From an uncultured Clostridia bacterium (GTDB taxonomy: Bacteria; Bacillota; Clostridia; Oscillospirales; Ruminococcaceae), in assembly GCA_947625455.1 (NCBI GenBank), contig CANQOJ010000131.1:1-6367 (forward strand): a DNA stretch of 6,367 nucleotides, written 5' to 3'. Each line of letters opens with the position of its first letter. Position 1 is the first letter of the stretch. The notes under the pieces are model-generated. The model ran no database searches, was not told the DNA's origin, and saw nothing but the letters and a program-made list of their open reading frames with translations. Positions 1-5,121 of the stretch are shown here, piece by piece. Both the position numbers and the translations under genes were made by a program.

Positions 1-1
1 C

Positions 2-79
2 TGGGTTGTTCCGACAAACGAAGAACTCCTTATCGCACGCGATACAAAGGCACTCGTCGAAGGCAAAGACAGTATATAA
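2..79 (+). CDS. ackA: Acetate kinase, C-terminal end (partial; 5' part outside the window)
   Basis: The second forward frame is open from the window edge to TAA at 77-79 and gives 25 residues beginning WVVPTNEELLIARDTKAL. The pattern V-(V/I)-P-T-(N/D)-E-E-x-x-I-A-x-(D)-T is the conserved C-terminal tail of acetate kinase, as I know the family. That enzyme transfers phosphate between ATP and acetate (acetyl phosphate + ADP to acetate + ATP) in the cytosol and is the usual ATP-yielding end step of fermentation with phosphotransacetylase. The catalytic core is not in the window, so the call rests on about 20 residues. The stop codon coincides with the left edge of an inverted-repeat element, so the last few residues (GKDSI) may come partly from repeat sequence. 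Other sugar-kinase/Hsp70-fold carboxylate kinases such as butyrate kinase are less likely given the PTNEE motif. Confidence 0.8.
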   Translation, partial: WVVPTNEELLIARDTKALVEGKDSI

Positions 80-244
80 TGGACAGTGAACAGTATACAG
101 TTATGGTGTCCGCTGACGCGGACGATATTTAGATTGTTTTGATATTAGTAGAGCGTAAACCCCTTAACAGGCTTACGCTCTTTCTCTTTAAAAACAATCT
201 AATATTATCCGCGCAAGCGGATACCTTTACTGTATACTGTCCAT
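79..244. repeat. MITE-like element with long imperfect inverted repeats
   Basis: The left arm (79-140) and right arm (191-244) are imperfect reverse complements. Both ends read ATGGACAGT inward. They then share a CAGT...GG stretch, a GC-rich hairpin (GTCCGC-TGAC-GCGGAC at 108-123 on the left, ATCCGC-GCAA-GCGGAT at 207-222 on the right), and a 12-bp perfect inner stem TTAGATTGTTTT (129-140) pairing with 191-202. The left arm has an extra GAACAGT unit compared with the right; ACAGT recurs at 69-73, 83-87, 90-94 and 97-101. The 50-bp centre carries the terminator hairpin of the upstream gene. No transposase is encoded. This fits a non-autonomous miniature element or a repetitive intergenic palindrome, but copy number cannot be judged from one window. 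Confidence 0.65.
151..189 (+). terminator. Intrinsic terminator downstream of ackA
   Basis: GAGCGTAA (151-158) pairs perfectly with TTACGCTC (173-180). A second short helix CCT (162-164)/AGG (169-171) closes a TAAC loop. The stem is followed at once by the T-rich run TTTCTCTTT (181-189). It lies about 70 nt after the ackA stop, at the centre of the larger inverted repeat. The reverse strand lacks a comparable T run, so it is read as a plus-strand terminator. Confidence 0.7.
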
Positions 245-245
245 A

Positions 246-271
246 GCGTTATGCGCGTAAGCGCATAATGC
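246..271. repeat. 11-bp palindrome with GTAA loop
   Basis: GCGTTATGCGC (246-256) pairs with GCGCATAATGC (261-271) across a GTAA loop, with a single G-T wobble. No T run follows, so it is not a standard terminator. It sits between the two larger palindromic elements and may be part of the same repeat family. Confidence 0.6.
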
Positions 272-299
272 GTACACTGTCAACTGACAACAGGGGTTC

Positions 300-496
300 A
301 AGGGGAAAAACTTTTTCAAAAGTTTTCCCCCTTCAGACTGTATATAAAGCCCCATCTACTTTGTCAGCGGCACTGCGGCAGGCACAAAGCCTAGCCGCAG
401 CACCGCTTCCGCGTATCTGGGGCTTTCTATACAGTCTGAAATTTGGCTTTTTATACACGCTGAAGGGGGAAAACTTTTTCAAAAGTTTTCCCCCTT
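300..496. repeat. Nested palindromic intergenic element with terminal G5A4CT4 hairpins
   Basis: Each end is a 34-bp self-palindrome built from AAGGGGGAAAACTTTT, a TC loop, and its complement. The copy at 463-496 is perfect and the copy at 300-333 has one mismatch. Inside, 334-354 and 418-438 are inverted repeats (20 of 21 match; they begin CAGACTGTATA). They enclose a GC-rich snap-back hairpin at 366-407 (stems AGCGG/CCGCT, CTGCGGC/GCCGCAG, GGC/GCC). The right arm is also directly repeated: 421-440 and 445-464 match at 17 of 20 positions. There is no coding potential consistent with a transposase. I recall similar palindromes in many Ruminococcaceae intergenic regions; this would need a genome search. 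On the minus strand, the 463-496 hairpin could slow transcription coming out of the GGDEF-EAL gene, though it has no clear T run after it. Confidence 0.75.
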
Positions 497-502
497 GCGC
501 TC

Positions 503-540
503 TTAGTTCCTTTTGGCGTAATTAGTTACCCTTGGCGTAT
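503..540. repeat. Tandem 19-bp repeat beside the GGDEF-EAL stop codon
   Basis: Two adjacent 19-bp units, 503-521 and 522-540, match at 15 of 19 positions and share the blocks TTAGTT and GGCGTA. The second unit touches the TAA stop codon (minus strand) of the neighbouring gene. It directly follows the right-hand hairpin of the nested element and may be its outer flank. Confidence 0.6.
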
Positions 541-3044
541 TATCCGTTCTTTATTTTCGCCAGAAAGTCGCATGAATGTAACGGCAGACCGTTTACCGCG
601 CCGTGGACGAGGTCAACGTTGAAGTACTTGCTGAGTTCGAGGGTTCGTTCGTTGTCAACGCCCACCGCGCAAACTATCATTCCGCTCTGATGTGCCTTTT
701 CGATGAGCGTTTTCAGGTAGCCTGATGATATTTCATCGCCGTGAAGCCTTTTTGAACTGATTTTCGCGATATTGACATACGGCGCTTTAAACAGCGTATC
801 CGTCAGGAAACTCCTGCCCTTGTCCTCGCTGATTATATTAATGCCAAGCTTTGCAAACCGCTTAAGGTTCACGCTGTTTTTGGCAAGCGTTCCCGAACTT
901 TCCGAAACCGTGATACTCAGCGCATTGGGCGGCAGTGAATACTTTTCGAGAACTTTCTTTGTCGTAACGACGTGAATGTCGCTGTCAAGCGCAAACCTTG
1001 GGTATTCAAAGCTTACTCTGAAATTTTCATACCCCAGGCTTCTCACCTCTGCGCAGAATGAACACAGCTTGTTTAAAGCGTACTCGTACAGCTTTTCAAT
1101 AAGTCCCAGCTGTTCAACTATGGGCAGTATTTTTCCGCGCGGCGCGATAAAGCCGTCTCTTTTCCAGAAAAGCCTGCTTTCGCTGCTGACAAGCTTTCCC
1201 GTTGCCGCGTCGGTAATGGGCGAATATAAGTAATAAAATCCCTCAAAGCCGTTTTTCGCGTCCTCTGTAAGCATTCTGCGTATCTGATTGTTTTCATCGG
1301 GCTTTCGTTCAATGTCAGCCGACACGTTTTCGCATTTCGCAAGCCTTAGCGTTTCAGACGCCGCGTTTTCACATTCTTCAACGGTGTAAATTTCGTCGGG
1401 GAAGAAGTTGACCTTTGCATACATCTCGATTTGCGTTCTGTTGTCGTCATAGTACCAGCCGGAGGAGAATTTTCCGAGAACGGTCTTTGTAAAGCCTAAA
1501 GCGGCTTCTTTGTTTGCGTCCTCAAGAATGATGAACAAAATATCGGTTGAAAACAGATAAACGCTCTTTTTGTTCTGCGACGGCATTGCCGCAATGTACT
1601 CCGCTATACTCCCTATCATCTCGTCAGCGTACTGACAGCCGCACGAACGCGTTACCGCCTTGTAGTTCGCAATCTCGAACGAAATGACCGCGCCGTTTTT
1701 CCCGTTCTGAACAGTTGCCGCAAAGTCGTTTTCAAACGCTGTCCTGTTCGGTATGCCCGTTGCCGCGTCGCGGTAGGCAAGGCGCTGAAGATGTTCCTGC
1801 GAAAGCGCAAGTTTGTTTTCCGCAAAAGAGCGGTAGATAAGCGTGGTAAGCACTTGCGTTATGCTCCTCAGCACTTTCCGCTCGCGGTTTGACCATACTC
1901 TGTCTGACGTGCGGGAAATGAACATAAACACTCCTCTCGCACTGCCGTTGTCGTATATTCTCGACAGCGCGCAAGTCCTGTTCTTCTCGCTTTTAACGCC
2001 TCGTATTTCGTCCTCGTCAAGAGATACAATCGGATTTATTTCAAGTTCATCGTTTATCTTGCTGTTGGTGATAAAATCGCTCGAAACGGGAATAATAGAA
2101 CCGTTTTCATCCCAGTGGTACACTTTTGGCGGATCTTCTTTGTCAATGCAGAAAATTATCCTGTCAAGAGCGAGATAGTCCTTTACCATGGGAATTATCC
2201 TGCCGAAAGCGTCCGCGCTTGTCTTGCATTTGAGCACTCCCGTGTAAATGCTGTTTATAAGCATCTGGTCTTCAAAATTCTCGCCCAGCATTTTGTTGGC
2301 ATTCTGGCTGTTTTCAATCTCCTCGCCTATGACAACATAGGAGTTAGCTATGTTGCTGACAGTGAGCGCCATAATGTCAAGAAGCTGTGAACATTCGTTA
2401 ATATCGTCAAGATTTTCGCCCGCAATTATCCATTCCGCCGCGGGTTTATGGCGTATGCGGATACTTTTTTTGCGCTGATAGCTCATCTTGTTGAGGTTGA
2501 TGTTTTTCGACTGCCCGTTTGCGTAAGCTATAACACCGCCGCCCGGCGCAACGATTGCGGAGTATATGCCCTCAATTCTCGTAAACGGCTGCTGTATAAG
2601 CTCCAGATAATTTTCGCCTAAAATGTCTTTAAGCAGCGGCAAATCCTTTTCGTTTTCGTATGCGCGGGAGAGTTTGCTCTTGAAATTTGTGATAACCGCG
2701 TCCTCAACGTCGCATTCGAGATAATCCGACACGTCATGCATTACTCCCAGAAACTCGGTGTTGTTTTCGCCGTTGATTTCGGGCGCGGCGGAGATATAGT
2801 ACCACCTGTATTCTCCCCCAAACAGATTAAGCCGCGAATGCGTTTTAAGTTCTCCGCTTCTGCCGTCAATGATGTTGTTGACAACCTCGCAGAACGGCAT
2901 ATAGTCATCGGGGTGCAGAATGTTGCTCATAAGTGAGGGCGAAATGTTTTCATTCCCAAGAAATTCGATAGGAAAACCTGCTTTATACTTCATTGAAAAC
3001 GCGAAATTCCCGCCGTTTTTTAATGCCCTTTCAAGTTTTGACAT
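540..3044 (-). CDS. PAS-GAF protein with degenerate GGDEF and EAL domains (probable non-catalytic c-di-GMP-type signalling protein)
   Basis: An 834-residue protein with no visible signal peptide or membrane segment, so likely cytosolic. Residues about 13-110 look like a PAS fold (HPDDYMPF, then EYRWYYISAAPE and FLGVMHDVSDY). Residues about 255-410 look like a GAF domain, ending in a helix that leads into LAYRDAATGIPNR (422-434), the classic entry to a GGDEF domain. The GGDEF signature itself is replaced by STDIL (499-503), and the metal-binding Asp positions of the FDID-type motif are E457 and A459. The EAL domain (about 600-834) keeps E622, E715, D741 and K761. However, EAL reads ESR (622-624), the metal-binding Asn is E680, the DD pair is E740-D741, the Asp after KI is S763, and the AEGVE Glu is V794. 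I infer no cyclase and probably no phosphodiesterase activity; a sensor or c-di-GMP/protein-binding role is more likely. Start ATG 3044 has a GAGGTG site 10 nt upstream. It is transcribed alone, divergently from hrcA. Confidence 0.85.
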   Translation of the reverse strand: MSKLERALKNGGNFAFSMKYKAGFPIEFLGNENISPSLMSNILHPDDYMPFCEVVNNIIDGRSGELKTHSRLNLFGGEYRWYYISAAPEINGENNTEFLGVMHDVSDYLECDVEDAVITNFKSKLSRAYENEKDLPLLKDILGENYLELIQQPFTRIEGIYSAIVAPGGGVIAYANGQSKNINLNKMSYQRKKSIRIRHKPAAEWIIAGENLDDINECSQLLDIMALTVSNIANSYVVIGEEIENSQNANKMLGENFEDQMLINSIYTGVLKCKTSADAFGRIIPMVKDYLALDRIIFCIDKEDPPKVYHWDENGSIIPVSSDFITNSKINDELEINPIVSLDEDEIRGVKSEKNRTCALSRIYDNGSARGVFMFISRTSDRVWSNRERKVLRSITQVLTTLIYRSFAENKLALSQEHLQRLAYRDAATGIPNRTAFENDFAATVQNGKNGAVISFEIANYKAVTRSCGCQYADEMIGSIAEYIAAMPSQNKKSVYLFSTDILFIILEDANKEAALGFTKTVLGKFSSGWYYDDNRTQIEMYAKVNFFPDEIYTVEECENAASETLRLAKCENVSADIERKPDENNQIRRMLTEDAKNGFEGFYYLYSPITDAATGKLVSSESRLFWKRDGFIAPRGKILPIVEQLGLIEKLYEYALNKLCSFCAEVRSLGYENFRVSFEYPRFALDSDIHVVTTKKVLEKYSLPPNALSITVSESSGTLAKNSVNLKRFAKLGINIISEDKGRSFLTDTLFKAPYVNIAKISSKRLHGDEISSGYLKTLIEKAHQSGMIVCAVGVDNERTLELSKYFNVDLVHGAVNGLPLHSCDFLAKIKNG

Positions 3045-3054
3045 AGCTAAAGTT

Positions 3055-3060
3055 CACCTC
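3055..3060 (-). promoter_or_regulatory. Ribosome binding site of the GGDEF-EAL gene
   Basis: GAGGTG on the minus strand lies 10 nt before ATG 3044 and supports that start. It abuts a possible leader hairpin at 3060-3075. Confidence 0.6.
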
Positions 3061-3156
3061 TGTGAAAATGCACAGGACAGTATGAAATGTGCAAAATATA
3101 CTAAAAATATCAACAAAATCGAAAGTTTTTATTGAAAATATTCATTCACCGTGTTT

Positions 3157-3185
3157 ATTATAACAAAAAATATTCAACATTTCAA
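3157..3185 (-). promoter_or_regulatory. Sigma-A type promoter for the GGDEF-EAL gene
   Basis: On the minus strand, TTGAAA (3185-3180) and a perfect TATAAT (3162-3157) are separated by exactly 17 nt. Transcription would start near 3150, leaving a leader of about 105 nt before the ATG. The boxes are close to consensus and nothing else in this AT-rich stretch fits as well. Confidence 0.75.
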
Positions 3186-3303
3186 GTACTTTTTTACTTT
3201 TTTCACAAATTTTTCAAATAACAGTCAATAATAATTGTAAGCTGATTTTTGTCTATAAATTCATACCCAAAGGAAATATTTTGTCAGGTCGGCATATTGC
3301 CAA

Positions 3304-3341
3304 GCTTTAAATTAAGGCTGAAATCGGCTTTAAATTACGGC
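3304..3341. repeat. 15-bp direct repeat in the divergent intergenic region
   Basis: GCTTTAAATTAAGGC (3304-3318) and GCTTTAAATTACGGC (3327-3341) differ at one base and start 23 bp apart, roughly two helical turns. They lie between the two divergent promoters. The spacing could suit a DNA-binding protein, but no known operator is recognised. In the rest of 3186-3394 I see only AT-rich sequence, a short GGCA-TAT-TGCC hairpin near 3291-3301, and a GCACAAA (3355-3361)/TTTGTGC (3386-3392) pairing. Confidence 0.5.
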
Positions 3342-3411
3342 ATTTGAGCAAGTTGCACAAAAACAAGGCTCAAAATTACATTCAATTTGTGCAGGTATTT
3401 TTCAAAAATAC

Positions 3412-3440
3412 TTGACAAACGGAGCAAATTGTGTTAAATT
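3412..3440 (+). promoter_or_regulatory. Sigma-A promoter of the hrcA-grpE-dnaK operon
   Basis: A perfect -35 box TTGACA (3412-3417) is followed after 17 nt by TAAATT (3435-3440), a weaker -10. This places the transcription start at about the first half of the CIRCE operator, the usual arrangement for HrcA-controlled operons. The -10 could be shifted by a base or so within TTAAATTATAT. Confidence 0.75.
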
Positions 3441-3444
3441 ATAT

Positions 3445-3471
3445 TTAGCACTCAAAGAGATAGAGTGCTAA
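3445..3471 (+). promoter_or_regulatory. CIRCE operator (HrcA binding site)
   Basis: TTAGCACTC (3445-3453), a 9-nt spacer and GAGTGCTAA (3463-3471) match the CIRCE consensus exactly on both arms. CIRCE is the inverted repeat bound by HrcA to repress class I heat-shock genes. Its position over the expected transcription start and upstream of hrcA itself indicates autoregulation of the whole operon. Confidence 0.97.
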
Positions 3472-3478
3472 AAACGAC

Positions 3479-3484
3479 AAGGAG
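3479..3484 (+). promoter_or_regulatory. Ribosome binding site deciding the hrcA start
   Basis: AAGGAG sits 8 nt before GTG 3493. An in-frame GTG at 3484 overlaps the site and is therefore unlikely to be the start. Confidence 0.7.
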
Positions 3485-3492
3485 TGGTTAGC

Positions 3493-4548
3493 GTGGAGCA
3501 GCGCGGAATGAAAATCTTGGCTGCGATAATAGATGAATTTATCCGCACGGGCGAGCCTGTGGGTTCTAAAACCCTTTCTCAGATGCCCGAAATAAACGTA
3601 AGCTCCGCGACTATCCGAAACACAATGGCGGTTCTTGAACAGGAGGGTTATCTTGACCACCCGCATACGTCCGCGGGCAGAGTGCCTACGTTCAAGGGGT
3701 TCAGGTTTTATATCGACAATCTTATGTCGCCCGAACCGCTGTCCGCCGAAAAAATTTCCCGCATAGACGAACTGCTTGAAAGCGGGGTTACGGACGAAGC
3801 AATCATTGAAAACGCGGGAACTGCTCTTGCGGAAATAACCAAATGCGCGGCTATTTCGACAAATCATGCGGCGAAGTTTTCGGTCATCTCAAAGGTTGAC
3901 GTTATACCCACGGGCAGGAGAATGTACGTTCTGCTTATGATAACGTCAAGCGGGGCAATCAAAAACAAGGTCTGCCGAATGGAATTTGACCTTACAAACG
4001 AGCAGATGCAGAGCATTTCGAACTTTCTGAACGAACATCTCTGCGGCGTAAACGTTGAGAATATGTCGGAAGAATATGTAAACGGAGTCGTTGCGGCTAT
4101 GGGCAGCTATATGCTGTCGCTCTCTCCGCTTATAAACGCGGTTTACGAGTTGTCGGAAGAAATGATGAGGGACAGCGTTGAAGTCAGGGGAGAAGCAAAT
4201 CTGCTGGCGTGCAGGGATTTTGAAGCTGACGACGTTATGAAGTTCCTTGAAACAAAGGGCGAACTTACGGAGTTTCTTGACGATGCATTTTCGGGAATTA
4301 ACGTAAAATTCGGCAGCGAGAGCGGAACATTCGCTATTTCAAATTCAACGGTCGTTACCGCCAATTATTATAAGGACGGAAAGTCCGCGGGAACGCTCGG
4401 AATTATAGGTCCTATGCGGCTTGATTACAGGAAGATAATACCATATATAGAGTATCTTACAAAAAAGGTATCAACAATGCTTTCCGAAAGAGAAAGTATT
4501 GAGATAGAAAATAAGACGGAAAACAAGGGAGATGACACTGATGAATGA
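3493..4548 (+). CDS. hrcA: Heat-inducible transcription repressor HrcA
   Basis: A 351-residue DNA-binding repressor of the class I heat-shock genes; it binds CIRCE as a dimer and loses activity on heat stress. Residues about 1-75 form the winged-helix DNA-binding part: EPVGSKTLS (21-29), VSSATIRNTMAVLEQEGYL (36-54) and PHTSAGRVPTFKGFRFYID (57-75) follow the family closely. The middle and C-terminal part carries the GAF-like core, ending with GTLGIIGPMRLDYRKIIPYIEYL, the conserved HrcA tail. Length is normal for the family. I chose GTG 3493 because AAGGAG (3479-3484) lies 8 nt before it. GTG 3484 would overlap that ribosome site (354 residues), and ATG 3508 would cut into the first helix. It is first in the operon, directly behind CIRCE. 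The acidic tail ends in the grpE overlap. Confidence 0.95.
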   Translation: MEQRGMKILAAIIDEFIRTGEPVGSKTLSQMPEINVSSATIRNTMAVLEQEGYLDHPHTSAGRVPTFKGFRFYIDNLMSPEPLSAEKISRIDELLESGVTDEAIIENAGTALAEITKCAAISTNHAAKFSVISKVDVIPTGRRMYVLLMITSSGAIKNKVCRMEFDLTNEQMQSISNFLNEHLCGVNVENMSEEYVNGVVAAMGSYMLSLSPLINAVYELSEEMMRDSVEVRGEANLLACRDFEADDVMKFLETKGELTEFLDDAFSGINVKFGSESGTFAISNSTVVTANYYKDGKSAGTLGIIGPMRLDYRKIIPYIEYLTKKVSTMLSERESIEIENKTENKGDDTDE

Positions 4549-5080
4549 CGAAGAAGAAAAGTCTGAAGTGAGTACGGAGGAAAGCACCGAAGCAGCTGAA
4601 GAAAGCACTGAGACAGCTGAAGAAAGTACCGCTGAAAAGGAAAGTTCCGAGGACGAAAAGATTGCCGAAGAACTTAAAGCGGTGAAAGAACAGCTTTTGA
4701 GGACAATGGCGGAGTACGATAACTTCAGAAAGCGCTCACAGCGTGAAAAGGACGCGCTGAGAGCGGAGATAGTTACAAACGTCACTTCAAAATTCCTGCC
4801 GGTTATGGATAATCTCGAAAGGGCTTTAGCGGCGGAATGTTCTGACGAGAACTACAAAAACGGCGTGAAGATGATTTCCGACAGCTTCAATCAGACTCTG
4901 AAAGACCTCGGAGTTGAGGAAATCAAAAGCGACGGCGAGATGTTCTCCCCGAATCTTCATCAGGCGGTGCAGAAAGTACAGAGCGACGCTGAAAGCGGAA
5001 CAATAGTTCAGACGTTTGCAAAAGGCTATAAAATCGGCGATAAGGTCATAAGATTTGCCGTTGTGGCAGTCGCCGAATAA
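4541..5080 (+). CDS. grpE: Nucleotide exchange factor GrpE (DnaK co-chaperone)
   Basis: A 179-residue protein that releases ADP from DnaK and so drives the chaperone cycle; it works as a dimer in the cytosol. Residues 1-40 are a Glu/Ser/Thr-rich, probably disordered tail containing a repeated STE(A/T)AEE unit. Residues about 40-95 form the long coiled-coil helix, including the family motif MAEYDNFRKRSQREK (56-70) and LPVMDNLERAL (86-96). The C-terminal beta domain holds FSPNLHQAV (135-143), matching the GrpE signature F-x-P-x-x-H-x-A, and KGYKIGDKVIRFAVVAVAE at the end. ATG 4541 is chosen because AAGGGAG (4525-4531) lies 9 nt upstream; ATG 4532 would directly abut that site. The gene overlaps the 3' end of hrcA by 8 nt, which suggests coupled translation. 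Confidence 0.95.
   Translation: MNDEEEKSEVSTEESTEAAEESTETAEESTAEKESSEDEKIAEELKAVKEQLLRTMAEYDNFRKRSQREKDALRAEIVTNVTSKFLPVMDNLERALAAECSDENYKNGVKMISDSFNQTLKDLGVEEIKSDGEMFSPNLHQAVQKVQSDAESGTIVQTFAKGYKIGDKVIRFAVVAVAE
4583..4624 (+). repeat. 21-bp tandem repeat in the grpE N-terminal coding region
   Basis: Two 21-bp units (4583-4603 and 4604-4624) encode STEAAEE and STETAEE. A decayed third unit begins at 4625 (STAEKE). The repeat keeps frame and lengthens only the disordered acidic tail, so copy number could vary without harming the folded part. Confidence 0.65.
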
Positions 5081-5107
5081 CGAACTTTAAGAAATTTTAA
5101 TTTTGAA

Positions 5108-5113
5108 AAGGAG
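5108..5113 (+). promoter_or_regulatory. Ribosome binding site of dnaK
   Basis: AAGGAG lies 8 nt before ATG 5122, an ideal distance, and supports that start. It sits in the 41-nt AT-rich gap after grpE. I see no separate promoter or CIRCE copy there, so dnaK depends on the hrcA promoter. Confidence 0.7.
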
Positions 5114-5121
5114 ATAATATT

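Noticed and set aside
300..496. A CRISPR array, because of the repeated 34-bp palindromes
   Set aside because: There are only two copies, 129 bp apart, with a structured non-spacer sequence between them and no cas genes nearby.
268..525. An 85-codon plus-strand open frame in the intergenic region
   Set aside because: It is read straight through the palindromic element: its repeated FLYSLK/FLYTLK and FSK/FKS segments are translations of the hairpins. It has no ribosome binding site and no protein-like constraint, so it is a product of the repeat.
3045..3150. A c-di-GMP riboswitch in the leader of the GGDEF-EAL gene
   Set aside because: The gene type made this worth checking, but the leader is AT-rich and short and shows only 5-bp helices. 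I see neither the conserved core nor the two long stems of the known c-di-GMP riboswitches.
3445..3867. A 140-codon minus-strand open frame over the start of hrcA
   Set aside because: It is antisense to the conserved DNA-binding region of HrcA and runs through CIRCE. It is a shadow of a gene identified beyond doubt.
4471..4785. A Ser-rich minus-strand open frame opposite grpE
   Set aside because: The serine-rich composition is simply the complement of the Glu/Ser-rich grpE repeat; grpE is the real gene.
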